Shown piece by piece: positions 50,901 through 63,820 of a stretch of DNA of 64,000 bases (positions are counted from its first letter, which is position 1; the number at the start of each line of letters is the position of its first letter). Below the pieces are notes generated by a model. The model had not been told where the DNA came from, searched no databases, and saw nothing but the letters and a program-made list of their open reading frames with translations. The translations under genes were made by a program, and so were the position numbers. Location of the stretch: assembly GCF_950295315.1 (NCBI RefSeq), contig NC_080175.1, positions 66,737,353 to 66,801,352 on the forward strand. Reading direction: 5' to 3'. The DNA is from Erinaceus europaeus (lineage: Eukaryota; Chordata; Mammalia; Eulipotyphla; Erinaceidae).

Positions 50901-51344
50901 TGAAATTACAAGGCAGAAACTGTTTTCAGTACAACTGAGGCTTATTATTCTACACTTCTCCATCATGTCTTTCCATATACATGATGATTAATCATTAACA
51001 AAAATAAAGACATATATTTTATCAAATGAGAGTCTCTGAAATAGGCCTTAAAGGACTTTTATGTATTATAAAATTAATAATGTGAGGTCAAAATTAAAAT
51101 ATTACTCTAGTTTTCTCAGACATCATATCAAACTATACAAAATCAAGCCGATGATTCAAAGTGAACTTACCACCCAATTACATATTTAATTTTAAATTTA
51201 GAGATGATCTGATGAGAGAAAATGGACAGTTTCTTCAACTGCAATAATTGTAATATTCAATATCAAATGGCATACAAACCTTGTCATTTTTTCTGAGCTA
51301 GCTTTCTGTTAACCTTCTTGGTCACCAATTATGTGCACTGTACA
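50901..51344. other. Intron 4-5, AT-rich unique
   Basis: Nothing recognised. Confidence 0.45.
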
Positions 51345-51580
51345 TGTTTTGTCTTCTAAGCAGGTCCATGATTATCTCGTGAATCAAGAGAGTAATTTCG
51401 ACCCAAGTAGATGTTGTCTGAGGCAAGGAGCTCTTGGGGAGGTAATGGAATGGGGGGGTGGGGTCCTTGATGAGAGGGGTATGAGTTCGTAGCAGATACC
51501 CATTATGCAGAACTAGGAAACGATACACATATACCAACCAATGTGCTCTAATTCATTAACTCCCCCCATTAAAAAAGATG
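51345..51580 (+). repeat. LINE-tail-like family copy
   Basis: gagctcttggggaggtaatg, acacatataccaaccaatgt, taactccccccattaaaaaa. Confidence 0.55.
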
Positions 51581-51689
51581 GAATTGTTAGAAAAAATTAT
51601 CTGAAAAAGTGATCACTGAATCCACATAGACATATATGAAGACCTTTAGCAAATGAGCAAGATTGTAAACAGTTAATACTTTTTTATTG

Positions 51690-51915
51690 CCTCCAGGGTT
51701 ATTTCTAGGTATTAGTGCCTTGCTCAACAAATTCACCATTTTAATTCATTTTTTTTCCTTTTAATTGATAGGACAGAAAGAAATTAGGAGGGAAGGGAAA
51801 CAAAGAGAGGAAAAGACAGAGAGACACCTGTAGTACTTGCTTCACCTCTTCCTACCTGTAGGTGGGGACTGGGGTTTAGCACATGGTAGTGTGTGCACTT
51901 AATTGGGTACTATTT
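51690..51915 (-). repeat. Degenerate SINE
   Basis: tgcctccagggttatttcta, ttgataggacagaaagaaat, ctacctgtaggtggggactg, head cacttaattgggtac. Confidence 0.75.
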
Positions 51916-52505
51916 TTTTAAAGAGCTATTAACCTAACAACTGAATATAAAATGCAGGAAAAGAGAGACAGAGATAGATAGAGAGAGAGACAGAAAGAAC
52001 CATATACTCGAAGGGTGATTATAAAAATGGCCACGGGAGTCAAGCCAAGACAGCATTATTAGCATGTTTGAAGGCATAGGAGAGTAAACATAAATGACGT
52101 CGAACAGGAAGAGGAGAAGAAAAGTTATCTGGAGTGGCAGAGGCAGGAACAGAGGAACACACTGAATCTAGTATTAGAGTGGGAGGTCCCATGGACTGTG
52201 AGAGACTGAAGCTCAGAGAACAGAAAGGCAGGAATGGAAAGAACCCTTTGAGAGCAGGAGTTTAAATTTCAATCACATGCACATTCATGACAGACAAAGA
52301 AAGATTCACACCAAGTTTGGTTCAGCCCTAGAGAGCAAATTGCTAGTTACACAGATCTTGGGGAAGCCCACTTCCCCTCTCTGTAAGCCTTAGACTTGCC
52401 ATGCAAAAAAGAGGATAATAGTATCGACCTCAAAAAGCTAGAGTATACAAAATTACCTATAAAAGTAAAGAGAATGTATATTATGATCTGCAAGATAATT
52501 CTATG
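51916..52505. other. Intron 4-5, unique
   Basis: Purine-rich at 51955-52000 (gagagacagagatagatag). No gene. Confidence 0.45.
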
Positions 52506-53025
52506 TGGGCCAGGTGGTGGCATACCTGGTTGAGTATACACATTATGCACTCAACAAGGATCCAAGTTCAAACCCCTTGTCCCCACTTACAGGGAGAAAC
52601 TTCATGAGTGGTGAAACAGTGCTGCAGGTGTCGCTCTGTCTCTCCCCCTCTCTAGCTCCCTGTTTCCTCTTTTTAAAATTTTTTTATGTTTATTTATTTA
52701 TTTTCCCTTTTGTTGCCCTTGTTGTTTTCTATTGTTGTTTTTATTGATGTCGTCGTTGTTAGATAGGACAGAGAGAAATGGAGAGAGGAGGAGAAGACAG
52801 GTGGGGAAGGAAAGATAGGTACCTGCAGACCTGCTTAACTGCCTGTGAAGTGAGGCCCCTAAAGGTGGGGAGCCGGGGGGCTCAAACCGGGATCCTTATG
52901 CCGGTCTTTGCACTTCGTGCCACGTGCGCTTAACCCGCTGCACTACCGCCAGACTCCCTTCCCTGTTTCCTCTTGATTTCTTTCTGTCTCTATCTAAAAT
53001 AAATATAATAAAAATAAAATCCTTT
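52506..53025 (+). repeat. Type B SINE split by a type A SINE
   Basis: Outer plus type B: 52506-52671 (gggccaggtggtggcatacc) resumes at 52975 (gatttctttctgtctctatc). Inner minus type A at 52672-52959, flanked by tccctgtttcctctt (52657-52671 and 52960-52974). Confidence 0.95.
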
Positions 53026-53239
53026 AATTTAAAACAATCAATTAGAATAATTCTATGCTAAATAATAAGGTAATACTACAACTCAGTAAGTCCACTCATT
53101 GAAGAAAAGAAAAACCAGGTAACTTAAATGGTTTTCATCATGGTTCACATTAAGGGAGAGAAGATAAAAATATTGAAAATATGGGTAATTATTCAAGACA
53201 TGTGTGAAAATATTGAAAGCACAGTGTGATAGAAATGTT

Positions 53240-53655
53240 GGGGCTTGGAGCTTGGTGGTGGCTCACCTGACTGAGCATATGTTACAGTGTGCAAGACACA
53301 GTTTCAAGTCCCCAGTCCCCACCTGCAAGGGGAAAGGTTTGCAAGTGGTGAAGCAGTGCTGCAGGTGTCTCTCTGTTTTTCTCCTTTTCTATCTCCACCT
53401 TCCTCTCAATTTCTGGCTGCCACTATCAAGTAAATAGAGATAATTTAAAAAAAAAGAAAATTATGGGGTTTAAGGTTTCCAAGAAGGAGTTATTCAATCA
53501 AATCAATCATCACTAGAGCCAGAGAGATAGAGTAATGGTTATATAAAAGACTTTCATGCCTGGGGCTCCGATGTCCCAGGTTTAATCCCTGTATCACCAG
53601 ACATAAGCCAGAACTCCAGAACTGAGCAGAGTTCTGGTGAAAAAAAAAAAGGGGG
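53240..53655 (+). repeat. Type B and type D SINEs
   Basis: 53240-53455 type B (gcttggtggtggctcacctg, gctgccactatcaagtaaat). 53513-53655 type D (gccagagagatagagtaatg, aaaagactttcatgcctggg). The second ends 85 bp before the GTGA repeat at exon 4. Confidence 0.85.
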
Positions 53656-53740
53656 GGGGAGAAGGAAGGGAAAAAAAGTCAAGTTAATCATTAGCTAGGC
53701 CCTGGTGGTTGTTCCTGAGGGAAAGGCCAGGCCCAGCAGC

Positions 53741-53894
<154 letters not shown>

Positions 53895-54004
53895 CTACAG
53901 AACAATTGATAGTCCATTATGAAAATTTGTCATGCTTAGTAGGAGTCAGTCTTTATCATCATCTATAATTCATGATAAGTGCTTTCTTAACTCTTTTAAC
54001 TTTC
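53895..54004. other. Acceptor side of exon 4
   Basis: Transcript-strand acceptor ttctgtag before GATGAAG. No SINE within 100 bp. Confidence 0.6.
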
Positions 54005-54205
54005 TCTTTTTTATTTATCTATGTTTGGACAAAGGCAGAGACAAGTTGAGGAGGAAAAGGGAGATAGAGAGGGAGAAAGATTCACTTGCAGCTCAGCTTC
54101 ATTGCTCATGAAGCTTCCCCCCAACCCAGGGAAACAGGAGTTGGAACCTGGGTCCCTGCACATGGCCGTGTGTGCACTCAACCAAGTGCACCACCATTCG
54201 GCCTC
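54005..54205 (-). repeat. Type B SINE
   Basis: tatttatctatgtttggaca, attgctcatgaagcttcccc, head gcactcaaccaagtgcacca. Confidence 0.85.
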
Positions 54206-54975
54206 TCTTGACTCTCTTCTTCTGAGATGACAAGTAGGCATAATTAATTAATGTATGACTTCACTTTCTTTCTTGACTCCAATGTGTCGATATCCATAAG
54301 ACAACAAACTGGCGGCTGGGGGAGAACTTCTGTAGCAAGCATCCAACTTGGTGGAAAGAACCAAAACTGAGACCTCATCCCTTCACCTGGGTGAGATGGA
54401 GACCAGCAGTCTCCTGAGACAGAATCTGCTCTGGTCTTCAGAATTCTGTCCGCCAGCACTTGTCTAGTTTTCCTATACACATCCGGTATAGGAAAGGTGG
54501 AGTGATGTGAAGGGCTCGGGTTTTAAATTGGTTAAGTTCATTCCCTCTGAAGTCAGCTCTGACTGAAGTGCTTGGCTGAAGAGGATGAAAGTGAGAGGGG
54601 GAGGAAGTGAGTGGAATCCCCCCCAGATCTGAGCAGGGACCCCACAAAGCAGCAGCTCCGAGTCACCTCAGGAGCCTAGTCATGAAAGGGAAGCAGCAAG
54701 TCCCAGCCCCACAGGGAGGACAGAGGGAACTCCTCCACATGACCCCCTCATAACCCCAGCCTTGTTCACCCACTTTACACAAGGAGCCCATAGGCTGGGC
54801 CATCTCAGAGGCCTGGCACACCTGAGGGAGAGCAGTGTCCCATGACCTTTGCTACCTTTATTATATTTGGAATTATTTGGATATAATACATTAGCTACTC
54901 TAGTAGTTGATGCTCTATAGAGAACAGTTGATAGACTCTGTCAGATGCTATTGACATATTAGCTGAACTTCAATG
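54206..54975. other. Intron 3-4, unique
   Basis: No exon. I searched both strands for the preceding TNIK exon (...KVMDVTG) and did not find it. Confidence 0.5.
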
Positions 54976-55420
54976 TCCTTTTGTTGTTGTTGTTGTTGTT
55001 GTTACAGCCAGGATTTCACCACTCTGGGCTCACTTTGTCAGGTAAAAAGAGAGAAAGAGGGACAGAGAGGTAGAGAGAGAAGAGGAGGACAGCACAGTGC
55101 CAAGGTCCCCCCCACAGTGTGGTGGGGGACAGGTTTGAGACCGGCTAGTTCACTTGGCATAGAGCAGGTGTGCTGTCCGAATGGGCTATTCTGATGACCC
55201 CCATATAGCATTTTCCTTCCGAGTCCTGAAGCATCCTGCCTGAAGTTGGGGGAAGCTTCAAGAGTAGCAGAGAAGTGCCACAGTGTCAGGCTTTTTCTGT
55301 CTCTCTATCTCTCCCTGTTTCTGTCTCTCTAGAGGAAAGAGGAAAAAAACAGCAGCTGGGAGTGGTGGAGCCATGCAGGCATAGAGTCCTGGTGGGTGGG
55401 GAAGGATTTGCAGACCTAGA
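54976..55420. repeat. (TTG)n and degenerate SINEs
   Basis: (TTG)n at 54978-55004. 55010-55200 resembles a decayed minus SINE. 55235-55420 a decayed plus SINE (gaagcttcaagagtagcaga, agctgggagtggtggagcca). Confidence 0.5.
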
Positions 55421-55645
55421 ACTGAGCTTGTTGTATGTCCTGTGACTCAGCTCAGTGAGAGGCTGGTTCTGTCAGAGCAGAGCCTCTGGCTTAGGCGTGG
55501 CAGGTGAGAGAAGCAGGTGGACCACGGGCATGGCTACAAGCAGGGATGAGGGTAGAGGGGGACACGCTCCCCCAGGCTCTGGAAATGGCAGGCTGCAGTG
55601 CCTTTCTCAGCCTAATTCCCTGCAGCAAGCCCCCTTGAATCAGAT

Positions 55646-55700
<55 letters not shown>
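55646..55700. repeat. (TG)n microsatellite
   Basis: About 27 uninterrupted TG units in an otherwise unique stretch (55421-56290). Confidence 0.95.
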
Positions 55701-55701
<1 letters not shown>

Positions 55702-56289
55702 GGGGTTCAAGTGATTATTGTGGCTGCACTTGGCGATCCAGCAGGTGCCCTTCTGAGGAGCCCAGTTCCAAGGGAAGCAGACAGATCTGAGGCTTCTATG
55801 GGCTGCTGGGAGAGGGAGATAGCCCTCCAGGCAGGAGGACCCCAGCAACCCCTACTCAGCCCTCACAGCAGGGACAGGGGCTGCTGCCACAACTTCAAGT
55901 GGGAGGGCAGTGACGTGGGAAAGACCAGAGAGTTGGGGAGGAACACCGCCAGAAGCTCAGCATATCATTAAGGAAATAAGGACCCTGAGACATATAGGTA
56001 AGATAGACAAGGTAATCCAGCATAGAATTAGACCTGAAATAACAGCGGAGACCAGAATGAAGCCAGCACAGGGTAAACTGAAGCATCACTTCTATGAGGG
56101 ATACACAGCCCACAGGCACAGAAGTGGAGACGGCAGGTGGGGGGCTGCTGACTGTGGCCTCTCACCCTTCCCAGTGTCAAACAGCTTCCCTTTTGGAGGA
56201 AGAAATGTACCTACATAATAAGGAACAGGTATTGAGGTGTTGTGACAAAAGGGGACATCACTACTTTCATTTCTTTCTTGGGAGGCAGG

Positions 56290-56490
56290 GTGGTCATTTC
56301 TGAGGCATCACCACTCAAGGATGACTTTTTCAGATAGAGATGCAGAGACAAAGAGGCAGAGAGAGAGACAGAGAGACAGAGAGACTGGCTACACACCAAA
56401 GCTTCCTCCAATGTGCAGGAGGCCGGGCTCAAACCTGGGTGTGCACACAATAAACAATGCACTATCCAGGTGAGCCATTTTGCCAGCCTT
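56290..56490 (-). repeat. Degenerate SINE
   Basis: GA-rich body (agagacagagagacagagag), ccaatgtgcaggaggccggg, aatgcactatccaggtgagc. Confidence 0.65.
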
Positions 56491-56954
56491 GTGTCCCTCT
56501 TTCCTGTGATAATTAAATGACTTCTGTTATGGGAGCTTTATGAAGGCCAATGCCAAGTAAACACCAGAGTTGACTTCTCAAACAAAGAAGATGTCAGGGG
56601 TAGGAAAGGCAAGCAGGGTTATCAGTGATGAGGTGTTTGGTGGAAACCACACAGTGGCCAGGCAGGACATAAGAAGCACCATGAGTCAGGGCCATGATGC
56701 TCTGTCACCCAAGCTCGGTCTTGATCCTCTGTGATGCTGAACAGAGGGAGCAGCTGGCCAGGGCTGCAGGGCTCTTGCGGGGGCTGACTGTCAGCCTCGA
56801 GACTGGCTATGGAAGAAGGACAAACGCTAGAAGAAGAAGGGAGCAGGAGCTCACAAGGAGAGCCCGGGCACTTAGTCCAGGCTCTTTCACCCCTCACGCA
56901 CTTATCTCTTTCACAATCTGCCTCACTAAGCAGATCAGCTAAGGTGTGTTCAAA
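56491..56954. other. Intron 3-4, unique
   Basis: No element recognised. Confidence 0.45.
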
Positions 56955-57119
56955 AGGGCCAGGTGGTGGTCTACACCACATCACCATGCACAAAGACGTG
57001 GGTTGGAGACCCACTCCCCACCTGTAGGGGGAAGCTTCATGAGCAGTGGAACAGGGCTGCAGATGTCTCTCCTCACTTTCTCCTTCTCTATTTATTTCTC
57101 TCTCTCCTGTATCAAAAAA

Positions 57120-57175
<56 letters not shown>

Positions 57176-57755
57176 AAAGAAAAAAAAGGAGTTGGGTGGT
57201 AGTGCAGTGGGCTAAGCGCACATGGTGCGTAGTGCAAGGACTTGCCTAAGGATCCTGGTTCGAGCCCCTGGCTCCCCACCTGCAGGGGAGTCACTTCACA
57301 GGCAGTTAAGCAGGTCTGCAGGTGTCTGTCTTTCCCTCCCCCTCTCTTTCTTCTACTCCTCTCTCCATTTCTCTCTGTCCTATCCAACAACAAGGACAGC
57401 AATTAAAACAATAACTACAACAATGATAAAATAACCACAGCAGCAAAAGGGGGGAAAAAAAGCCTCTAGGAGCAGTAGATTCATGGTGTGGTGCAGGCAC
57501 CAAGACCCAGAAATAACCCTGGAGGAAAAAAAAAAGAAAAAAGGAAAAGGAGAAGGTGGTGGTGTACCATGTTGAGTGCATATGTCACCATGCTGAAAGA
57601 CCTGGGTTTGAATCCCCACTCCCCATCTGTAGGGTGGCTTCAGGAGAAGTGAGACAGGGCTATAGATATCTCTCTCCCTTTTAATCTCTCTCTCCCCCTG
57701 GAGCAATTTCCTTCTGTCTCTATGCAATAAATGAATAAATAAATATTTTTAAAAG
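56955..57755 (+). repeat. Three consecutive plus SINEs
   Basis: 56955-57113 type B whose A-rich tail has grown into (GAAA)n (57114-57178). 57188-57535 long type A (gagttgggtggtagtgcagt, aaataaccctggaggaaaaa). 57550-57755 type B (gaaggtggtggtgtaccatg). Confidence 0.9.
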
Positions 57756-58649
57756 CATAGCTTCATTGTCAACATAAAGATCACTCACTGTATTATGGGT
57801 TAATATTTATGGTGAACTCAGAGGAAATGGCCTCTGCCCATGGTAGCCTCCCCATGCACTTCCTCTCTGTATCCTGGGCATGTTGAGGTGCCCTGCTGTC
57901 ACCCACTGGACATGGGCGGAGGCTTGAGAACTTCTGGCCTCAGGGCAGCCTCCTGACTGTGTGCAGAGACCGCTTCCCCTGAGGAGCCAAAGCTGGCTTC
58001 TTATAGGCTGAGGTACCACACACAAGAGCTGGCAGGCTGCAAATGCAGGACCATCAATGGTTCTGGGTGATCCTTTGATACGCAAGGGGTTACCAGTGAG
58101 GGTGGTGTGAAAACCACCACTGAGTCATGCAAGGCAGCCCCGTTAAACAGGCCCTTCAGCAACCCCACTGTGCGAGCAGCTCAGAGAGACCCACACACAC
58201 ACTCCTCTCATTGTCCATAGTGATGCTTCAACTCATAGCCAGACTTGTCTGACTCCAAAGCTAGTACTCTCTGCTCCATAACCCACAGCCTCTCAACAGA
58301 AGATTGATTATTCACAGCGGTAAAACCAAAGCCACAAATCATGAAAGGAGAGTTTTGGTGCATCTTAATCCCAGGCTGAAGAGACACCTGCCTTTGGTTG
58401 CCCCATTAAGGGAGTGTGTTCGCATCCATGTTTGTGGATGGAGGAATACAGATGAGGGAAGGCTTCAAAGAGGCATATTTATTACCCAGGGGAACAGACA
58501 TTAAGCACCTGCAATATGCTAGGATTTAAAAACTGAATTAATAAGATATTTAATATCAGTATGCTTATGAGAGAGAGTTTGCCTAACATTTGGCTTTCAA
58601 TATATGAGGCAGAGATAAACTATAATTCTGTTTTGTAACTTTATTTGTT
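57756..58649. other. Intron 3-4, unique
   Basis: 0.9 kb, no repeat named and no exon. Confidence 0.45.
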
Positions 58650-59060
58650 ATTATTGAAAGGTAAGAGACAGACAGAGAGAGGGAGAGAGGGAGAGAGAGA
58701 GAGAGAGAGAATCAGAGCATCACTCTGGCACATACACTGCCACTAGTGAAATGTGGGACCTTATGTTTGAGAATCCAAAGGCTGGGGCCAGGCAAGGTCA
58801 CACTCAGTAGAGCGAACATATTACTATGTTCAAGGACCTGAGTTCAAGCCCCCAGTCCCCATTTACAGAAGGGAAGCTTCAAAAATGGTGGAGTAGTGCT
58901 ACAGGTGTCTCTCCATGTCTTCTCTCAATTTCTCTGTCTTTGTCAAATAAGAGAAAGTGGGGGAAATGAAAAGGAAAAAAATGGCTGCTGGAAATGGTGG
59001 AGTCATGGTGGAGTCATTGTGCAGGCACCAAGCCCCAGCAATAGCCATGATGGTAATAAA
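58650..59060. repeat. GA-rich minus SINE and long plus SINE
   Basis: 58650-58790 minus fragment (gagagagggagagaggg run, catcactctggcacatacac). 58790-59060 plus long SINE (gttcaaggacctgagttcaa, aatagccatgatggtaataa). Confidence 0.7.
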
Positions 59061-59229
59061 AAAAGAAAAAGGAAGTTCAAAGTTTTATCTACCAAGCCAC
59101 CTCCCAGACAGTTGTTCTTAAAGGGATGAAGGAAGTGGTCAGTTTGAAGTCTGGAAGGAAATATGAGGTAAAGATGGCCACAAATGGCACCTTCCCTAAA
59201 TGCAGGGGTGCTGGTTAGAGTCATAACCT

Positions 59230-59330
59230 CTGTCACCACACAGCTTCCTTCAGTGTTGTGGGGCCAGGCTCAAACCTGGCTTACACACATGGCAAAGCAG
59301 TGCACTGTCCAGGTAAGTTATTGAGCTGAC
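59230..59330 (-). repeat. SINE fragment
   Basis: gccaggctcaaacctggctt, cagtgcactgtccaggtaag; similar to the head of the 56290 element. Confidence 0.55.
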
Positions 59331-60288
59331 TCTTGAAAGCCATGGACTCATCCAGCTGGGAAGAAAATAAAGAAAGTATTTGCAGGAGTGTGTGAGGAGG
59401 GAACTGTTTTCCAAAGAGAAAAAAAATCTCAAAAGTCTTCTATCTGCAGAGAGAATGTGACAGGCTGTGTACTGTCAGAGTCCCGGGACTATGAAGAGAA
59501 AATGAAAATTATCAGCTAGAGACATCTAAATAAACACAACTAAGGAATAAATCTAACAAAGGAAGTGAATGAACTTTTCAATGAGAACTATAAAACATTG
59601 TTAAAAGAAATAGAGGATGACACAAGGAATGGAGGAACATTCCCTGTTCATGTATTGGGAAAATAAATACCATTAAAATGGCAATCCTTCCAAAAGCAAT
59701 CCATAGATTCAATGCAATCCTTATTAAAATTCCAATGATGTATTTCAAGGAAATCGAACAACTTATTCAATAAACCATGTGGAACTACAGAAAACCACAA
59801 ATAGCGAAAGCTTTCCTGAGGAAGATGAAGAAAAATAGAGGAATCACAATGCTCAATTTCAATTTATATTACAAAGCAATAGTAGTTAAAACAGTGTGGT
59901 ATTGGAGCAAAAAATAAACATATGGATCAATGGAAGAGGAACTAAATACACACATGTATAGGCATCTTGTATATGATAAAGGGGCCAAAACTTCCCAATG
60001 GGGACAAGTAAGTCTCTTTAATAAATGGTGACGGGTGAACTGGGCAACAACATGCAGAAAAATGAAACTGGACCACCACCTAACACCATGCATCAAAATT
60101 AACTCAAAATGGATCAAAGATCTGGATATTAGACCTGAAACTACAAAAATACATAGAAGACTATATTGGTGAAACATTTCAGGACCTTAACATTAAAGAC
60201 ATATTTGGAGACTCCACCACATGGGCAAAGGAAACAAAATTGAGAATGAACAAATGGGACTATATTAAATGGAAAAAAACTTCTACAA

Positions 60289-60490
60289 GGGGGCTGGGCG
60301 GTGGCACACCAGGTTAAGCACACATAGCAGGAAGTGCAAAGGATCGGGTTGGAGCCTCCAGCTCCCCACCTGTGGGGGTGGGGAGGATCCCTTCACAAGC
60401 AGAGAAGTAGATCTACAAGTGTCTAACTTTTTCTCCCTTCTCTATTTCTCCTCCCTCTCAATTTCTCTCTGCCCTATCCAAGAAAGAAAA
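60289..60490 (+). repeat. SINE inside L1
   Basis: ggctgggcggtggcacacca, ctctgccctatccaagaaag. Short flanking repeats cttctaca at 60280-60287 and 60499-60506. Confidence 0.85.
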
Positions 60491-61045
60491 AAGAAAAGCT
60501 TCTACACATCAAAAGAAATTTCCATAAGGATAAACAGAAAACCCAGGAAATAGGAAAATATATTTGCACACAAATATATTTGAAAATATAATTGCAGTTC
60601 AGATAGGCAGTTGATATCAAAAATATATATATAAAAAAACTCATACAACTCAACAAAAATAAAAAAAGAGCAACCCAGGAAAAAGTAGGCAGAAGATAGA
60701 TGGCTCTCTAGAGAAGAGATACACATGGCCCACAGACATATGCAGAAATGCTTCAATTCACTCATCATGAGAGAAATGCAAATCAAAAGCACATTGGGAT
60801 TCCACCTCACACCTGTGAGAATGGGCTCCATCAATAAAACAAGAGAAGGTAAATGATGGAGAGGATGTAGAGAGAGAGGAACTCTATTACACTGCTGGTG
60901 GGAGTGCAAATTGGTGAGGCCACTATGGAGAATCCTTAAACAAATACAAATGGAAATATGATCCAGCAATTCCACTACTAGGTATATACCCAGAAATATA
61001 ATAATACTGATTCAAAGGGACATGGGCTTTATTGTCAATAGCAAA

Positions 61046-61105
<60 letters not shown>

Positions 61106-61133
61106 AAAAAAGAAAGAAAGAAAGAAAAAAGAA
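61046..61133. repeat. (GAAA)n microsatellite
   Basis: About 22 GAAA units with a few interruptions, inside the L1 ORF2 end. Confidence 0.95.
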
Positions 61134-61205
61134 GAAAAAGAAAAAAGAAAAAAAGAAACAATCAAGATGTTCTTTGACAGACATCTGGATTAAAAAAAAG
61201 GTTAT

Positions 61206-61477
61206 TTTGGGAGTCGAGTGTTGGTGCAGCACGTGGCGCAAAGCACAAGGACTGGCATAAGGATCCTGGTTCGAACCCCCGGCTCCCCACCTGCAGGGGT
61301 GTCGCTTCACAAGCGGTGAAGCAGGTCTTCAGGTGTCTTATCTTTCTCTCCCCCTCTCTGTCTTCCCCCCTCCATTTCTCTCTGTCCTATCCAATAACAA
61401 TGACATCAATAACCACAACAATGTTAAACAACAAGGGCAACAAAAGGGAAAGTAAATAAATATAAATAAATATTTTT
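61206..61477 (+). repeat. Type A SINE inside L1, perfect target duplication
   Basis: Flanked by aaaaaaaggttat at 61193-61205 and 61478-61490. Head gggagtcgagtgttggtgca. Confidence 0.95.
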
Positions 61478-61867
61478 AAAAAAAGGTTATGTGACATATG
61501 CTCAATGGCGTTTTACTCTTAGCAATAACGAAAAATGATATTGTGTCCTTTGGGATAAACTGGATAGAACTGGAGACAATTATGTTTAGAGAAACAAGTC
61601 GGAAGGTAAAGGATAACTACAGCATGATTTCACTCATATACAGAATATAGACAATTAAACATACAAATGTGAAAAAAAAAGTCAACCTATATCTAAGAGT
61701 GTAAGAGAAATATAGTGATTATCTATGGAATGGGCATGGGGACACAGAATTCTGGTGATGGGAGTGATGGGAAAAAAAGATTATATTGTAAACTATTAAT
61801 AAAACAAAAAAAAAATTAATTTTTTAAAAAGTTCTATAGCCAAAAAATAAATTAATAAAAATAAAAT

Positions 61868-61975
61868 AAAGAGGTGATGGTAATGTTCTGTGTCTGGATA
61901 GGGGTTTGAGTAACACAGATGTGTGTACTTAACAAAAACACACATGAAATGAAATTAATTAATTTTTTTAAAACA
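61868..61975 (+). repeat. Second L1 3' end fragment
   Basis: gatggtaatgttctgtgtct, gataggggtttgagtaacac and a degenerate tail, like the 3' end of old mammalian L1 elements. Confidence 0.55.
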
Positions 61976-62954
61976 AAACAGTAGGAAGCCAGCATTAGCA
62001 GAATGTATTCCCTAAAAACGGTCTGGGCTCTGGCGTCAAGTCATGGTCCCTGGTGAAAGAGCAGGCAGTGCTATGGCCTCCCACTCTTCAACGTGGGCTC
62101 TAGCCTTGATTTGAGGTGGGAGGCAGGACCAACAAACCTTTGTAAAATAAATAAATGAAATAATAAAAGAAACATACCCTCCCCCCACAGACACACATCT
62201 CTTGAATATATTAGATCTTTACCTGATAATCTTTGAAACATGTATTCTGTTGGGGGGAATAAAAAAGCTGATTAGCCCTGCAAAGTCTTCCTCGAAGCAT
62301 CTAATGTCTTCATGATCTGGTTCTGGCTTGTCTGAATCACCTTGTGTCCCTCCAGCCTCAGAGGGTTTAGTCACCAGCTCTTAATCCCCACACCACAGAC
62401 CATGGACCTTCCAGAATGTGGACAGGCGTTTCCACCTCTTCTACTGTCTAGGTATAAGCTATTCTTTGTCCTTACCCAAAAATGCCCTCACCTGGCTTCC
62501 TGGGAATAACTGGTACCCCACTGCCATGTAAGATTTGTAAGTAACTTTATTTATCATTACTATTGTGTTACTAGCAAATGGATCAACTTGACTTATACAT
62601 ATTTAAAGCAAGGCTGTGATACAGTGAATTCTCCTTCAGGCTAAATTATTCCACTTTTGAATTTGTGGCATCTGTCACAAAGTAGGTGCTTAGTTAATGT
62701 CTATTGACTGGTTAAAGAAAACATTAAATCAAGCTCTGAATACACTTCCATAATAACTTAAGACCCGTGGCAATGTGGTTAAGAGAATGGAATCATAAAT
62801 GAATGCTGAAATGGTCAGGTTCAGATACTTACTCTATTATTTATTACGGTGTAATAATTTACCATAATATTTCATATTGTAATAGACTGTTCTGTAGGTT
62901 GTTGAGGGAGTTGCATGATTTAATATATACTAAGTATTTAAAAGAATTAGGTCA
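61976..62954. other. Intron 3-4, unique
   Basis: About 1 kb with no recognised element. Confidence 0.45.
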
Positions 62955-63450
62955 CATGGGGAGATAGCATAATGGTTCTATAAAAGACTTTCATGATTGA
63001 GGCGCTGAAGTTACAGGTTCAATTCTCACAATCAGCCAGAGCTGAGAAGTGCTCTGTTCTAGCTCTGTTTTATTTCTCTCTCTCAATAAATAAATAAATA
63101 AAATGTAAAAACAATGAGCACACATAACAAATCCTCCATTAGAGTTAGCTGCCACTATTATTTTTTGGGGATATGAAAACTAAAACGGCTGGGTGGTGGC
63201 ATGCCCAGTTGAGTACACACATTACAGTGCTAAAGGACTTAGGTTCAAACCCACAGTTCCCACTTGCAAGGAAGAAACTTTCAAGTGGTAGAGCAGGGCT
63301 GCAGGTGTTTCTCTTTCTCCATCTCTATCTACCCCTCTTTTCTCAATTTCTCTCTGTCCTATCAAATAAAAGGCAGGAAGGAGAGAAGAGGACTGGATTC
63401 CTTGTGCAGGCACTAAGCCCCAGTGATAACCTTAATAGCAAAAAAGGAAA
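62955..63450 (+). repeat. Type D and long SINEs
   Basis: 62955-63105 type D (ggggagatagcataatggtt, aaaagactttcatgattgag). 63185-63450 plus long SINE (ggctgggtggtggcatgccc, tgataaccttaatagcaaaa). Confidence 0.85.
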
Positions 63451-63709
63451 AAGAAAGGAAGGAAAGGAGGGAAGGAAGAAAGGAAGGGCGATGCAACTAG
63501 AAAGGTTTTCACTTCAGGAAAAACTATGCTCTGAGGCCAGAGTGAGGCAGCTCTCCAGCTTGACTCTGTAGCCCAGGCTACCACGGGGTTGCTCAGCATA
63601 TTGTTTGAGGAGTCTGAGGAATACTGCTCTTCAGCTCTCATTCCTGTGGGCATTCTCTGTATCTGAACAATGTCTCAAAGCATTGAAGCCAGAGGGGGGA
63701 AAAAAAAAC

Positions 63710-63766
63710 CTTACACACCTACACCTACACACACACACACACACACACACCCCTACACCTACACAC

Positions 63767-63818
<52 letters not shown>
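63710..63818. repeat. (CA)n microsatellite with CCTACA interruptions
   Basis: CA runs of about 12 and 24 units separated by cctacacctacacac blocks. The right end, to 64000, is unique. Confidence 0.95.

Positions 63819-63820
<2 letters not shown>

Larger units (their letters stand above)
59475..61830 (+). mobile_element. L1 3' half with two SINE insertions
   Basis: The plus strand carries L1 ORF2 C-terminal sequence ([49 protein letters not shown]) with stops, then the 3' end (gtatgacatt-like, tttcactcatatacagaata) and an A-rich tail. SINEs interrupt it at 60289-60490 and 61206-61477, and a (GAAA)n run at 61046-61133. It is 5' truncated and not functional. Confidence 0.92.
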
